Positions 43,374 through 51,884 of a stretch of DNA of 61,605 nt are shown here, piece after piece. The notes below the pieces were generated by a model. The model made no database searches and was not told the origin of the DNA. It saw only the letters and a list, made by a program, of their open reading frames with translations. A program made the position numbers and the translations under genes. The stretch covers positions 1-61,605 of the forward strand of contig JAGQHN010000015.1 of NCBI GenBank assembly GCA_020431825.1, given 5' to 3'. This DNA comes from Trueperaceae bacterium (GTDB taxonomy: Bacteria > Deinococcota > Deinococci > Deinococcales > Trueperaceae). Within the stretch, counting starts at the first letter, position 1; each line of letters begins with the position of its first letter.

Positions 43374-43520
43374 TAGCCATCCTTTCTTAAGGGACGAAAT
43401 GGCAAACGACTAGCTGCTGTTTGGTGCAGTTTTTTTATGGGGCCAGATAAAAGCTTTCCTGACAGATAAGGTTTTCAAAAAGGACAAAGCTATAAGTGGA
43501 GTAAACGAAAAGGCCTGCGT

Positions 43521-43700
43521 CTAATCTTTACTAGAGCCAAGTTTTACCTTGGCAAGGGTGTGAAGATAGCTGCTAAAGTGCTCAAGGCTGGCAAAGTAAT
43601 TAAGCTCTTTGCTCTTAATATCTTCGAGACTTGCTCGCCAGATTTCAGTACTTTCGCTATCTGACCAGAGGCGCAGCACAAAGACTTTTTCCTGTCTCAT
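43521..43700 (-). CDS. Small conserved-looking protein of 59 residues
   Basis: Minus-strand ATG at 43698-43700 to TAG at 43521. Sequence starts MRQEKVFVLRLWSDSE and continues with TEIWRASLEDIKSK and YFASLEHFSSYLHTL. From memory, short proteins with the pattern VxRLW...WRASL..I.....YFASLE occur in Chloroflexota and Deinococcota near BTAD regulators and subtilases; this could not be checked. Codon use and two in-frame Leu-Glu pairs look like real coding. No clear ribosome-binding site. Located in the lipoprotein cluster governed by the BTAD gene 1.3 kb away. Confidence 0.6.
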   Translation of the reverse strand: MRQEKVFVLRLWSDSESTEIWRASLEDIKSKELNYFASLEHFSSYLHTLAKVKLGSSKD

Positions 43701-43716
43701 CTAGGCAACTAAAGGA

Positions 43717-43902
43717 TTAATAAAGAACGTTACTGTTTGAAAAGCTAATCCGAATAGCATTTTGGTAAAAATTCTGAGCAAGGTTTTGCTCATAAGTATC
43801 GGGTATTTCTTCAGATCTAATATAGCTAATCGTAAAGAGAAAAACACGTGCTGGCATAAGAAATACTTGTGACTTAAGTGTCAGGATATGAAAAATATGC
43901 AT
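43717..43902 (-). CDS. Small hypothetical protein of 61 residues
   Basis: ATG at 43902 preceded by AAAGGAG at ideal spacing, the main support. The first ~30 residues are hydrophobic (IFHILTLKSQVFLMPARVFLFTISYI), the rest polar and Asn/Gln-rich (YEQNLAQNFYQNAIRISF). No family recognised. It ends 16 bp before the 59-residue gene and may be translated with it. It could also be a decayed gene. Confidence 0.45.
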   Translation of the reverse strand: MHIFHILTLKSQVFLMPARVFLFTISYIRSEEIPDTYEQNLAQNFYQNAIRISFSNSNVLY

Positions 43903-43956
43903 AATTTCTCCTTTGGGAGGGGGAATGCGTCGAGTTAGAAAATATAGAGTCTGGGT

Positions 43957-43986
43957 GAAAGACTCGAGTTTTAGCTCGAGTCTTTC
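43957..43986. other. Perfect 12-bp stem-loop containing two CTCGAG words
   Basis: GAAAGACTCGAG (43957-43968) and CTCGAGTCTTTC (43975-43986), loop TTTTAG, 13 bp beyond the stop of the lipoprotein gene at 43999. It lacks a U tract on the minus strand, so it may be a processing or partial termination site between this gene and the small ORFs. Confidence 0.65.
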
Positions 43987-43998
43987 AAAAGAGAAGTT

Positions 43999-44841
43999 TT
44001 ACTTTTGACCCCAACTTCCAGCAATGCTGTAGTAACCACCTGCAGCTTTAACCCGGTACTGACTGGGAAGGTAAAAATTTGGGTCTTGCGAGGCGTACCA
44101 CATACCGCGGTGAGGAACCATGGTGTAAGTAGTACCCTGAATCAGGACCCAGAGAGTTGTGCCTGCGTAGTTGAGCTTTTTCTCGATGCGCACCTGGGTA
44201 TTGCTTGTGGCATTAGGGTGATTGCAAATGCTTAAAGCTCTAAGCTTTGCACTACCAGTTACGCCGTAATTGGTACCCCATAAACCGCCACCAAAACCAA
44301 AGTGTTTAAAGTTGTTCGGGTAATGAAGTGAGCTAAGATAGGTGTTTTTAAAGGTGCTCTGGTTTGAACACCAGCTCCAGAGGACACCGCCATCCTGGGT
44401 TGCCAGAGAGCTTTCTGCTAGATCTAAAGTCCGTGCTTCTACTGGAATAAGATTCGTTGAGGCTGCCAAGCTTTTATGATGCTCAATAAGCTTTTGTGGA
44501 GCAGGTTTATCTGGGGCAAGAAACTTGTAGATCTCCAGCGCGGTTGCCGTTTTTTCTTCAATCTTAGCCAGTACAGGTTCGGCGTTTTCCCCGATAAGCT
44601 CGAGCATACCGATACTGCCACCTTCAAAACTTGCACTTTCATCAATAAAGCGCACAATGCTGCCATTTGCAAGCTCAAGTTCATCAATAATCGCATTACC
44701 CCTTGACTGTTCCTGTGCTTCGGTCATTGTGTCTTGAATAAAGGCTTCGGTTTCGGCGGTTGGTTTGATGGTCTGACCGCAAGCAGCCAAAAGGGCTACT
44801 AGAGCAACTAATAAAATGCTTATGCTAAGAGACTTTTTCAT
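43999..44841 (-). CDS. Lipoprotein of unknown function, target of the BTAD regulator
   Basis: 280 residues. Lipobox in ILLVALVALLAACGQT (Cys near 21). An N-terminal acidic helical part (about 30-150, with AFIQDTMTEAQEQSRG and LVEARTLDLAESSLAT-like stretches) is followed by a Trp/Tyr/Gly-rich C-terminal domain (VLWSWCSNQSTFKNTYLSS, GGGLWGTNYGVTGSAKL, YYSIAGSWGQK). The two cysteines WCSN and SICNH could form a disulfide. No family recognised. Divergent from the BTAD gene, with a SARP-like operator in its promoter. The start has AAAGGAAAACC upstream. Confidence 0.75.
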   Translation of the reverse strand: MKKSLSISILLVALVALLAACGQTIKPTAETEAFIQDTMTEAQEQSRGNAIIDELELANGSIVRFIDESASFEGGSIGMLELIGENAEPVLAKIEEKTATALEIYKFLAPDKPAPQKLIEHHKSLAASTNLIPVEARTLDLAESSLATQDGGVLWSWCSNQSTFKNTYLSSLHYPNNFKHFGFGGGLWGTNYGVTGSAKLRALSICNHPNATSNTQVRIEKKLNYAGTTLWVLIQGTTYTMVPHRGMWYASQDPNFYLPSQYRVKAAGGYYSIAGSWGQK

Positions 44842-44971
44842 GGTTTTCCTTTCCTGAGAGGTTTAATGATTTTGACTGTCTGGACAATGATGCTTAGTTT
44901 CCTATCATGAAGGGCTCCTTTCCCAAGAGAGATTTGAGGGATGGGTAAGACAACTCTTGGCTTGTAAAAAG

Positions 44972-45005
44972 AGCTTAGAAAGGGGGCGTTTGCAAGGCGT
45001 TTGCA
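44972..45005 (-). promoter_or_regulatory. SARP-like operator/promoter of the lipoprotein gene at 43999-44841
   Basis: On the minus strand two copies of TGCAAACGC (45005-44997 and 44994-44986) are repeated with an 11-bp period. Exactly eight bp separate the second copy from a -10-like box TAAGCT (44977-44972). This is the known layout of SARP binding sites. It also overlaps the -35 region of the divergent BTAD gene. Confidence 0.75.
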
Positions 45006-45028
45006 ATTATTAAAAATCTCGCTACAAT
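45001..45028 (+). promoter_or_regulatory. Promoter of the BTAD regulator gene
   Basis: TTGCAA (45001-45006), 16-bp spacer, TACAAT (45023-45028), then eight nt to the ATG at 45037: a leaderless promoter. Its -35 lies inside the direct repeats, so the regulator probably controls its own gene. Confidence 0.65.
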
Positions 45029-45036
45029 AAACCAAG

Positions 45037-47703
45037 ATGCAAAAAGCTGGGCTTTGGGTAAAATTGCTAGGTATCCCGTCACTCGAGTGGGAGGGTGAGA
45101 CGCTTGCCTTGCCTTCGCCGAAAAATCTGGCAATTCTGGCCTATTTGGCTTTTACCCAGCAGCAGTGTGAGCGCAGTAAGCTTTTAGAGTTGTTCTGGCA
45201 GGCAGGTAAAGCCTCGAACCTGCGTTTTGCCTTACATAAACTCCGTGAACTTCAAGGAGCAGAAGCCTGGCTTGTTACCGAAGATAAGTTTGTCCAGGTA
45301 AAGACCCGCACCGATCTTGCTGGGATAGAGCAAGCCCTAAAAGAGGGCCAATATTTGCAGGCGTTAGCTTACTGGCAAGAAGCCGAAGAGGAGCAGACGT
45401 TACTCAAAGGACTCGAGTTAAAAGATGCTCCTGCCTTTCAAAACTGGCTCGAGTTAGAAAGAAGCCGCTTAAATCAGCTTTACCTTGAAGCTTTGCAGCA
45501 GGGTATAGACGAACTCGAGCGGGGCCACAAACTGGTAGAAGCGCTCGAGCTTGCCAAAAGGCTTTTAGCCAAAGACAAACTTAATGAAACTGCTCACCGC
45601 GCCATTATGCGGCTCGAGCACAAGCTTGGTCATACCGAGGCTGCGCTGGCACAGTTTGAAACCTGTCGGCAAATCTTGCAGGAAGAATTGGGTGTTGAAC
45701 CTTTAGAAGATACCCTCTCCTTGCTTCGTGAGATTGAAAACCCAAGTATATCTTCGGCAAAGCGAGCGCTTATTTTAGGGGAGCCAGGGCAAATACCGGG
45801 GCAGGCTGAAAAGCTTTTGGGTCGGGCTGACTTACTGCAAAAAACCCTGACCTATCTGCAACAAGACAATGTCCTGCTGCAAGGCTTTGCTGGTTCGGGT
45901 AAAACGGCGCTAGCGGCAGCGGTAGCCGCAAGCTATTTGCAAGACGGAAAAAAAGTTCTCTGGTTACAGGCGGGGGATGACTCACCTGAGTCTCTCTATG
46001 ATGCAATTGCTAGAACCCTGGATGCGCAAAAACCCTTGAGTCAGCAAGAGCCTGCTCAAAAGGCCAGCTTTATAGGTACTGTACTCGAGCATAAACAAAT
46101 TGACCTGCTGGTTTTAGATGATGTCTGGAATGCCTACTCGCTGAGTAAAATCCGTGAGCTGATGCCAGCAAGAACTGTGTTGTTGGTAACTTCGCGGCAG
46201 CGCTACCCTGGTTTAAAACGGCTGGAGGTCGGGCGTTTGTCCAGGCAAGCGGCCCTCGAGCTGCTGAGTTACCATGTGCAACAGAATCTGCAAGATGATG
46301 ATGCAGCCGATAAACTCTGTGAAAGTCTGAGCGACCATGCCTTTGCGCTGCGTATAGCAGGCATAACGCTGGCGCTAGATGTACGCAGCCCCGCGAGTTT
46401 ACTCGAGCAACTTAAGGGAGCACCCCATACGCTAAAAATTCCTGAGGCATTTCATGCTGAAGGCCGAGAGACAGTGGCGGCTTTGCTTAATGCCAGTCTT
46501 GAAGCTCTGTCCGAAGAAGCGTACGAAGCCTTTATGACTTTTGGGGTACTGTACAGCTCGAGTGTTACGCCAGAACTGATTGCGCTATGTGCCCGGCGAC
46601 CCGAAGCCGAAACTGAAAAAGCTCTGATTGAACTGCAAAAGAGGGGGCTAAGCAGCAGGCATAGCGAGCCAGGAAGTGATGTCATAAGCTATCAACTCCA
46701 TGATATAGCCTACAGCTTTGCTAAAGATCAGAACCACTACCGCAGCTCGAGTGCTGAGTGGGCATGTGGGCGCTTTTTGGCGCAAAACAAGACAGCTTTT
46801 CCCCTGCTCGATGCCGAAATGAGTAATCTTCTGGGTGCCGCTGAAGCCGCAAGCCAGAACAACCCTGACCTAGCTATCCGCCTGATGAAAGACTTAACCG
46901 TTGGCAATGCTTACTATCTGGCCAGAGGCCATAGCCCCAGGTCGCTCGAGCTGTTAAAAACTGCGATTAAGCTGAGCAAACAGGCCAATGATCTGGAAAC
47001 CGCCCATTACCTGGTGGCACGCCTTGGTGATACGTACCGCACCCTGCACGGTAATCATAAAGCGGCCTTAGCAGCCTTTCGTGAGGCCCTCGAGCTTGCC
47101 CAGCACATCAAAGATGGTCAGCGAGAGGTGGTTATGCTGACCCTGATTGGGACCACGTTAGCCAATGAGGGCAAAGAGGAAGGAGAAAGCTATTTGCATA
47201 AGGCCCATGCTCTGGCACAGCAGCGGCAAGATGACCGGGCGCTTTGTCAGGTGCTCGAGCACCTCGGGTGTTTAGCAGGTCGGCGGGGTGACTTTACGGA
47301 TTCACTGACATATTTTAAGGAAGGTCTAGAGGCGATAGACCGCTTAAGCCAAAGTTCTATAAGTCAGGATGAGCTGCTTCGCCTGCGTTTTTTTACCCTG
47401 CTCAATCTGGCAGAAACCGAAAAAGGCCTTAAAGCGTTTACCGAAGCACTGGCAACCTGGCAAACGGCAAAAGGGCTGGCAGAAGCCACCGAAAATCAAC
47501 TCTGGCTAGCCTATAGCTTTCAGGGCTTAGCCGAAACCCATCATGATATGGGGCAGAGGGACAGAGCAATAGCGGCCTATCAACAGGCTTATCGGCTCTT
47601 TGAGCAAAACCAGGCCAGTGCCGATTTGAAAACGGTTCGTGAAGCGATGCAGGTGGCGAATTACCCTTTGCCTGACGTGCTCGAACTTGCCCAAGCCTCC
47701 TGA
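45037..47703 (+). CDS. BTAD/SARP-type regulator with NB-ARC ATPase and TPR domains
   Basis: 888 residues. An N-terminal winged helix (about 8-95; LPSPKNLAILAYLAF, KLLELFWQAGKASNLRFALHKL in part) is followed by the bacterial transcriptional activator domain (about 95-235; ending EELGVEPLEDTLSLLREIE). Then comes a STAND-class NB-ARC ATPase with Walker A GFAGSGKTALAAAVAAS (about 284) and Walker B DLLVLDDVWNAYSLSKI (about 357), and TPR repeats from about 600 to 870 (LARLGDTYRTLHGNHKAALAAF; AYSFQGLAETHHDMGQRDRAIAAYQQAY in part). Same plan as AfsR-like signal-gated activators. Flanked by two secreted lipoprotein genes with matching repeats. Holds about 14 CTCGAG words, the densest stretch in the window. 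Confidence 0.9.
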   Translation: MQKAGLWVKLLGIPSLEWEGETLALPSPKNLAILAYLAFTQQQCERSKLLELFWQAGKASNLRFALHKLRELQGAEAWLVTEDKFVQVKTRTDLAGIEQALKEGQYLQALAYWQEAEEEQTLLKGLELKDAPAFQNWLELERSRLNQLYLEALQQGIDELERGHKLVEALELAKRLLAKDKLNETAHRAIMRLEHKLGHTEAALAQFETCRQILQEELGVEPLEDTLSLLREIENPSISSAKRALILGEPGQIPGQAEKLLGRADLLQKTLTYLQQDNVLLQGFAGSGKTALAAAVAASYLQDGKKVLWLQAGDDSPESLYDAIARTLDAQKPLSQQEPAQKASFIGTVLEHKQIDLLVLDDVWNAYSLSKIRELMPARTVLLVTSRQRYPGLKRLEVGRLSRQAALELLSYHVQQNLQDDDAADKLCESLSDHAFALRIAGITLALDVRSPASLLEQLKGAPHTLKIPEAFHAEGRETVAALLNASLEALSEEAYEAFMTFGVLYSSSVTPELIALCARRPEAETEKALIELQKRGLSSRHSEPGSDVISYQLHDIAYSFAKDQNHYRSSSAEWACGRFLAQNKTAFPLLDAEMSNLLGAAEAASQNNPDLAIRLMKDLTVGNAYYLARGHSPRSLELLKTAIKLSKQANDLETAHYLVARLGDTYRTLHGNHKAALAAFREALELAQHIKDGQREVVMLTLIGTTLANEGKEEGESYLHKAHALAQQRQDDRALCQVLEHLGCLAGRRGDFTDSLTYFKEGLEAIDRLSQSSISQDELLRLRFFTLLNLAETEKGLKAFTEALATWQTAKGLAEATENQLWLAYSFQGLAETHHDMGQRDRAIAAYQQAYRLFEQNQASADLKTVREAMQVANYPLPDVLELAQAS

Positions 47704-47712
47704 ATAAACGTT

Positions 47713-47746
47713 TGCAAACGCTCTGCAAACGCCTGACCCTTAGACT
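47713..47746 (+). promoter_or_regulatory. SARP-like operator/promoter of the subtilase-like lipoprotein gene
   Basis: TGCAAACGC at 47713-47721 and 47724-47732 (11-bp period), then exactly eight bp to TAGACT (47741-47746). Same words and same spacing as in front of the lipoprotein gene on the other side of the regulator. The mRNA leader would be about 15 nt with an AAAGGAG site. Confidence 0.78.
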
Positions 47747-47765
47747 CATTCCTGAAAGGAGCAAG

Positions 47766-48986
47766 ATGAAAAGGCTTTGGATACTTTTACTGGCGGTAGC
47801 TTTCTTATCAGCCTGTCAGCAAGATCAGCAACTTGATGTGCAAGGACGAAAATTTCAAAACCCTAAATATGAACCTACCTGTCTCATTGATGAACTCGAG
47901 GCTAACCCAGCCGCCTATCACCGCTCCGGAAGCAGTAATGGCATGGCCTTTAAAGATGGTCCCATCATTAGCGAAAAATACCTGACCGATGCCAATGACC
48001 TGGCGCTGCAACTAGCTACGGTTTTTCCGGTGGCTCAGTTTTCCAAAGACATGGTCTTGATTATCGCCGATGATTTTGGCGCAGCCCATAATGGCGGTAA
48101 AAGTGTTTACCGTGTAAGTCCAGAAATCTATAAGCTTGATTTTGCCAATTTTGGCGACCCCCTTATGCCAGCAGCTGCTTATGATGCTATGGATGCGTAT
48201 TTTAAAAACCTCTTGCAGACGGGCCAAAACTCCCACGGGGCGCAGGTACTTACCCTCAGTCTAGACCTCTTTTCTTCGCTGGGGGCAACGCTACAGGGGA
48301 TGACCGATGACCAGGTAAGACTTGAGCTAAATGGGTATACGGTTGTGCTGAGAGCACTTGAAGTTGGTGGTATGAATACGGCTCAGATAAAAACAGCGCT
48401 CGAGACCACCATTAACAGTTATAAAGCTTTAGGTTATGAAGACATGGTAGTAAACATGAGCTGGACGCTCGAGTTCTGTAAAGCCGTTGCTAAATTCCGT
48501 CGTAGCAAAGCCAACAGTTTTGACAAGTATCTTACAGCGACGCCGCCAGGGATTGGCCCGGGTGACCCGCTCTATGATTATCTAAATGCTGAAGATAACA
48601 GGCATATCGTCTATCTTGCTGCTGCTGGAAATTATGGTGGCAATCAGCCAAGGCAACCCGGTCTTATGCCACAGGTAATCAGTACCAGTGCCCAGTTTGC
48701 GGGTACCAATGTTCTTGCCTTATTTAGCAATAGCGGTGAAGTGATGCTGGACGGTGCTTACCTGCGCTTGCGTGATCCCTATAACCGTAACAAGGTCGGT
48801 CAGGAAGCCAATGCAGCGCTTCTGGTAGGTACGTCTTATAGTGCTCCAGCCAATGCTATAGCTTCTCTGCTAGATTTGGGCTCGAGTCCGTTAAAGTGTG
48901 GCTTTGATGATTCTGGTCCTAGGCTGGCACATGGTAGTTACAGCAATCCAAGCTTAGCTGCTGCTGTCAGTACTTACTGTCCCTAG
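47766..48986 (+). CDS. Subtilisin-like (S8) lipoprotein, divergent
   Basis: 406 residues from ATG 47766, which has AAAGGAG upstream. Lipobox in LLLAVAFLSACQQD (Cys near 17). An S8-like catalytic set can be traced: Asp in MVLIIADDFGAAHNG, His in GQNSHGAQVLTLSLD, Asn in YLAAAGNYGGNQPRQ and Ser in LLVGTSYSAPANAIASLL. The Asp motif is unusual (DDFG instead of DTG). The insert between His and Asn is long and mostly helical. Activated presumably by the BTAD protein. It may process or be processed with the second lipoprotein of the system. Abuts the convergent glycerate kinase gene with zero spacing. Confidence 0.78.
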   Translation: MKRLWILLLAVAFLSACQQDQQLDVQGRKFQNPKYEPTCLIDELEANPAAYHRSGSSNGMAFKDGPIISEKYLTDANDLALQLATVFPVAQFSKDMVLIIADDFGAAHNGGKSVYRVSPEIYKLDFANFGDPLMPAAAYDAMDAYFKNLLQTGQNSHGAQVLTLSLDLFSSLGATLQGMTDDQVRLELNGYTVVLRALEVGGMNTAQIKTALETTINSYKALGYEDMVVNMSWTLEFCKAVAKFRRSKANSFDKYLTATPPGIGPGDPLYDYLNAEDNRHIVYLAAAGNYGGNQPRQPGLMPQVISTSAQFAGTNVLALFSNSGEVMLDGAYLRLRDPYNRNKVGQEANAALLVGTSYSAPANAIASLLDLGSSPLKCGFDDSGPRLAHGSYSNPSLAAAVSTYCP

Positions 48987-50246
48987 CTAAAGTATCAAAA
49001 TAAGTCTTAAATCATTGACATTGGTATGGGTAGGGCCGGTTTCAAACAGCGCTCCTGCTCTGGCAAAAAAACTATAGCTGTCATTTGCTACCAGGTAGCT
49101 TTTGGCTTCAGCTTTGCTGCACCTGGCAAAAATTTCAGGACCAAAGGTGGCACCAGCATTGTTTTCACTACCATCTATGCCGTCGGTATCGGCGGCAAGG
49201 GCGTAAACATCTGCCAGACCATCTAAAGCGATAGCTAAGCCCAGAGCAAATTCACCATTGCGGCCGCCTTTGCCCTTATGTTTGACGGTAACGGTGGTTT
49301 CGCCGCCTGAGATAAGCACACAGGGTTTTGAAAAAGGCTGATTATATAGCGCAACCTGTCTGGCGATAGCAGCATGAACCTGCGCTACCTCTCTAGCCTC
49401 GCCCTCAACGCTATTACTTAAAATATGCGCTTGTATCCCTTTGCTTTCAAAATAACGTGCAGCGGCCTCGAGGCTTTTTTGACCACTGGCCACCAATATA
49501 TTTTCAACATTCTGAAAGGCTGGATGGTTAGGCTTTGGGCTTTCAGGGCGTTTGCCATTTACGCCTTCTTCTAAAAGGGATATAACCTTTTGATTATCAA
49601 GTTCATAAGCCTTGACGATACCGAGGGCATCTGCAAAGCTTGTAGGGTCAGCTACCGTTGGACCAGAAGCAATGCTCGAGAGATCATCCCCCACCACATC
49701 TGACAGAATGAGCGAAACGATTTTTGCCGGGTAAGCCCGCTCTGCCAACCTGCCTCCTTTGACTCTGGAGAGATGTTTGCGCACGGTATTCATTTCTTTA
49801 ATGTCTGCCCCAGAGTTTAAGAGCTGGGTGGTTAGCTCGGCCTTTTCAGCAAGCGTTAAACCATCGGGAGCGCAAAGTAAGGCAGAGCCACCGCCAGAGA
49901 TCAGGCAGAGCAAAAGGTCATCTTGACCAAGTTCCTCAAGCATTTCCAAAATACGTTCGGTCGCCTGCTGCCCAGCCTCATCAGGAACCGGGTGAGAAGC
50001 TTCAATCACTTCAATCTTCTGAGTTTCTAAGCTATGACCATAGCGAGTAATGACGAGTCCAGACAGTTTGTCCAGGGGGTAGTGCGCTTCTACGGCTTGC
50101 GCCATAGCCGCAGCAGCTTTGCCTGCACCCACCACAACGAGGCGACCTTTGGGTAAGGGGGGCAAAAAACTCGCCAGATGCTTTGTTGGATGTGCTGCTT
50201 CGACGGCAGCAGCAAAGGCTTCTTTCAAGAGGTTTTCAGGAGTCAT
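48987..50246 (-). CDS. Glycerate 2-kinase (GckA/MOFRL type)
   Basis: 419 residues. N-terminal DUF4147 domain (VVVGAGKAAAAMAQAV, ASHPVPDEAGQQATERIL, CLISGGGSALLCAP, MNTVRKHLSRVKGGRLA, SDVVGDDLSSIASGPTVAD) and C-terminal MOFRL domain (LISGGETTVTVKHKGKGGRN, then ALAADTDGIDG). It phosphorylates glycerate to 2-phosphoglycerate, linking sugar-acid or serine-cycle intermediates to glycolysis. A CATAAT box seven nt before the ATG implies a leaderless mRNA. Next to two hydroxyacid dehydrogenases that could act as hydroxypyruvate or glyoxylate reductases. Confidence 0.9.
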   Translation of the reverse strand: MTPENLLKEAFAAAVEAAHPTKHLASFLPPLPKGRLVVVGAGKAAAAMAQAVEAHYPLDKLSGLVITRYGHSLETQKIEVIEASHPVPDEAGQQATERILEMLEELGQDDLLLCLISGGGSALLCAPDGLTLAEKAELTTQLLNSGADIKEMNTVRKHLSRVKGGRLAERAYPAKIVSLILSDVVGDDLSSIASGPTVADPTSFADALGIVKAYELDNQKVISLLEEGVNGKRPESPKPNHPAFQNVENILVASGQKSLEAAARYFESKGIQAHILSNSVEGEAREVAQVHAAIARQVALYNQPFSKPCVLISGGETTVTVKHKGKGGRNGEFALGLAIALDGLADVYALAADTDGIDGSENNAGATFGPEIFARCSKAEAKSYLVANDSYSFFARAGALFETGPTHTNVNDLRLILIL

Positions 50247-50253
50247 AAGGTTT

Positions 50254-50259
50254 ATTATG
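50254..50259 (-). promoter_or_regulatory. -10 box of the glycerate kinase gene, leaderless layout
   Basis: CATAAT on the minus strand, seven nt before the ATG (50246), without a ribosome-binding site. Confidence 0.5.
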
Positions 50260-50339
50260 CCACTGAATGAGGCTTATTAGACCTAATAAGTGTTATTAGT
50301 TTTTCCGATAAGTCTTCTGCCATTATTGGCAAAACCCAT

Positions 50340-50345
50340 TAAACT
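50340..50345 (+). promoter_or_regulatory. -10 box of the DUF2270 gene, leaderless layout
   Basis: TAAACT, seven nt before the ATG at 50353; no ribosome-binding site and no good -35. Confidence 0.5.
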
Positions 50346-50352
50346 ATAGAGA

Positions 50353-50967
50353 ATGGCAGCTTACGACACCAATACCACCAATAGCCTCATCCACCTATAC
50401 CGGGGTGAGCTTGGGCGCATGGTGAGTTACCGCATACGGCTTGATACCACCACCAATTGGAGCATTGTGACCAATGCTGGGATTACCACTGTAGCCTTAG
50501 GGAATACGACCATTCCTCATGCTGTGTTTCTTTATGCCATGTTTTTGACGCTGTTTTTTTTGCAGTTGGAAGCCCGGCGTTTTCGAGTCTTTGAAATATC
50601 GCACCAGCGAGTAAGAAAGCTCGAGCACTACTTTTATCAGGACATGATTGGTGAAGCCGGCGACACAAAGTGGCATACTGAAATGTTAAGTAACCTGAAA
50701 GCTCCAAAAAGCCCAGTGAGCTGGCTTCATGCGATTGGTTGGCGCATCCGCCGAAATTATCTCTGGCTTTATTCGGGTTTGCTTATTGCCTGGATTATCA
50801 AGCTTGATTTTGTCGAAGGTCAGGCGGCGAGTTTTACTGAAGTGGTAACGAGAGCTGGCATAGGCCGCTTACCTGGCTGGATGGTTGTATTGGCAGTAGG
50901 TATTTTTTATCTGATTCTGGCTATTTTGGCCCTGGCTGCGGGCGGTCACGAACTGGATGAAGACTAG
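50353..50967 (+). CDS. DUF2270 integral membrane protein
   Basis: 204 residues. An N-terminal soluble stretch with LIHLYRGELGRMVSYRIRLD, about four helices (WSIVTNAGITTVALGN, FLYAMFLTLFFLQLEARR, YLWLYSGLLIAWIIKLDF, MVVLAVGIFYLILAILALAAG) and the ARRFRVFEISHQRVRKLE loop are characteristic of DUF2270, a family of unknown function. Not linked by strand to its neighbours; its stop overlaps that of the convergent AroE-like gene in a shared CTAG. Confidence 0.8.
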   Translation: MAAYDTNTTNSLIHLYRGELGRMVSYRIRLDTTTNWSIVTNAGITTVALGNTTIPHAVFLYAMFLTLFFLQLEARRFRVFEISHQRVRKLEHYFYQDMIGEAGDTKWHTEMLSNLKAPKSPVSWLHAIGWRIRRNYLWLYSGLLIAWIIKLDFVEGQAASFTEVVTRAGIGRLPGWMVVLAVGIFYLILAILALAAGGHELDED

Positions 50968-51884
50968 CTCGCGGCTGCCTCATCTAATCTTTTAAATAGC
51001 TCTAGCGTCAGTTCCACCTGAAAGACCTCAGCAATAATCTGCGTCCAGCCGTGCAAAAAGTAAACCCAGCCATTTTCTACCTGAAGATTTTTGGCTGCCT
51101 CTTGCGCTTTTGCCTGATGATAAAAGTCAAGCTCGCCGCGGTAATTGAGTTCCCAGACCACGGCTTTTTCAGGAAACTCTGCCCGATCTGAAAGGGGTGA
51201 ACCTGGACGGTCTTTGCCCATGCCTGTGGCATTAATGATTAAAGACTGAGAGGCTTGGGACTCGAGCAAAGCATCATTCTTTAAGCTATCTTGACTGAGT
51301 ACATAGTCAAACTCTGTAGCGGGCTCGAGCTTCTTATGAATGCTTTTCAGATGCTTCAGTCGCTCCTCGCTAATGTCTACGATCGTCATCTTTTTTGGTG
51401 GCTTCTCTAAACCAGAAAGATACAGACTAATCGCAACTGCTGCCCCTCCTGCGCCAAAACAAAGCACCTGAGCATCCGTTTTGTGCCAGTGATCTTTGCT
51501 TATGAATGCCTCGAGCGCCAAACCTGAGGTAATGGGGTCTTTGGCGTGCCCTATGAGCTTGCCTTCTCGTTTTGAAATGCAGGAGACCTCGGCGCAAAGC
51601 TTAGCATAAGGGTCAAATGTATCAAACAGATCTTTGCTTGCTTCATACAAATCGAGCTTATGAGTAGTGACAAGTGCGCCCCTAGCCATATCGTTTTCCT
51701 TGATGTGCTTAACAATGCGCCTGTAGGTAGCTGCTGGCGCATTTAGTGGAGCGTCATAGCCGACAATCTGGGCACCCAGGCCCATAATCTCTGACCATTT
51801 GGGAAAGACCTTCATAATGCTCGAGCTTCCTGTAGTAACACCAATAAAGTAGAGCGTGGGTTTTTCTGGTAGGGCGAGGCTCAT
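50964..51884 (-). CDS. Shikimate dehydrogenase-like (AroE-family) oxidoreductase, probably sugar-linked
   Basis: 306 residues from the ATG at 51884, whose ATGA overlaps the kinase stop; an upstream TTG would also be in frame. AroE-fold signs: the N-terminal VTTGSSSIMKVFPKW substrate motif, the catalytic Lys in LVTTHKLDLYEASK, the catalytic Asp in GHAKDPITSGLALEAF and the NADP fold with VLCFGAGGAAVAISLYL. The substrate loop differs from true AroE (longer, SSSIMK), and the gene is coupled to a FGGY sugar kinase, so a sugar or polyol substrate rather than shikimate seems likely. Not verified. Confidence 0.75.
   Translation of the reverse strand: MSLALPEKPTLYFIGVTTGSSSIMKVFPKWSEIMGLGAQIVGYDAPLNAPAATYRRIVKHIKENDMARGALVTTHKLDLYEASKDLFDTFDPYAKLCAEVSCISKREGKLIGHAKDPITSGLALEAFISKDHWHKTDAQVLCFGAGGAAVAISLYLSGLEKPPKKMTIVDISEERLKHLKSIHKKLEPATEFDYVLSQDSLKNDALLESQASQSLIINATGMGKDRPGSPLSDRAEFPEKAVVWELNYRGELDFYHQAKAQEAAKNLQVENGWVYFLHGWTQIIAEVFQVELTLELFKRLDEAAAS

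Noticed and set aside
43374-43440. GGCAAACGAC upstream of the PKD lipoprotein as a SARP box
   Set aside because: Single imperfect copy without the 11-bp repeat or the spacing seen at the two real sites.
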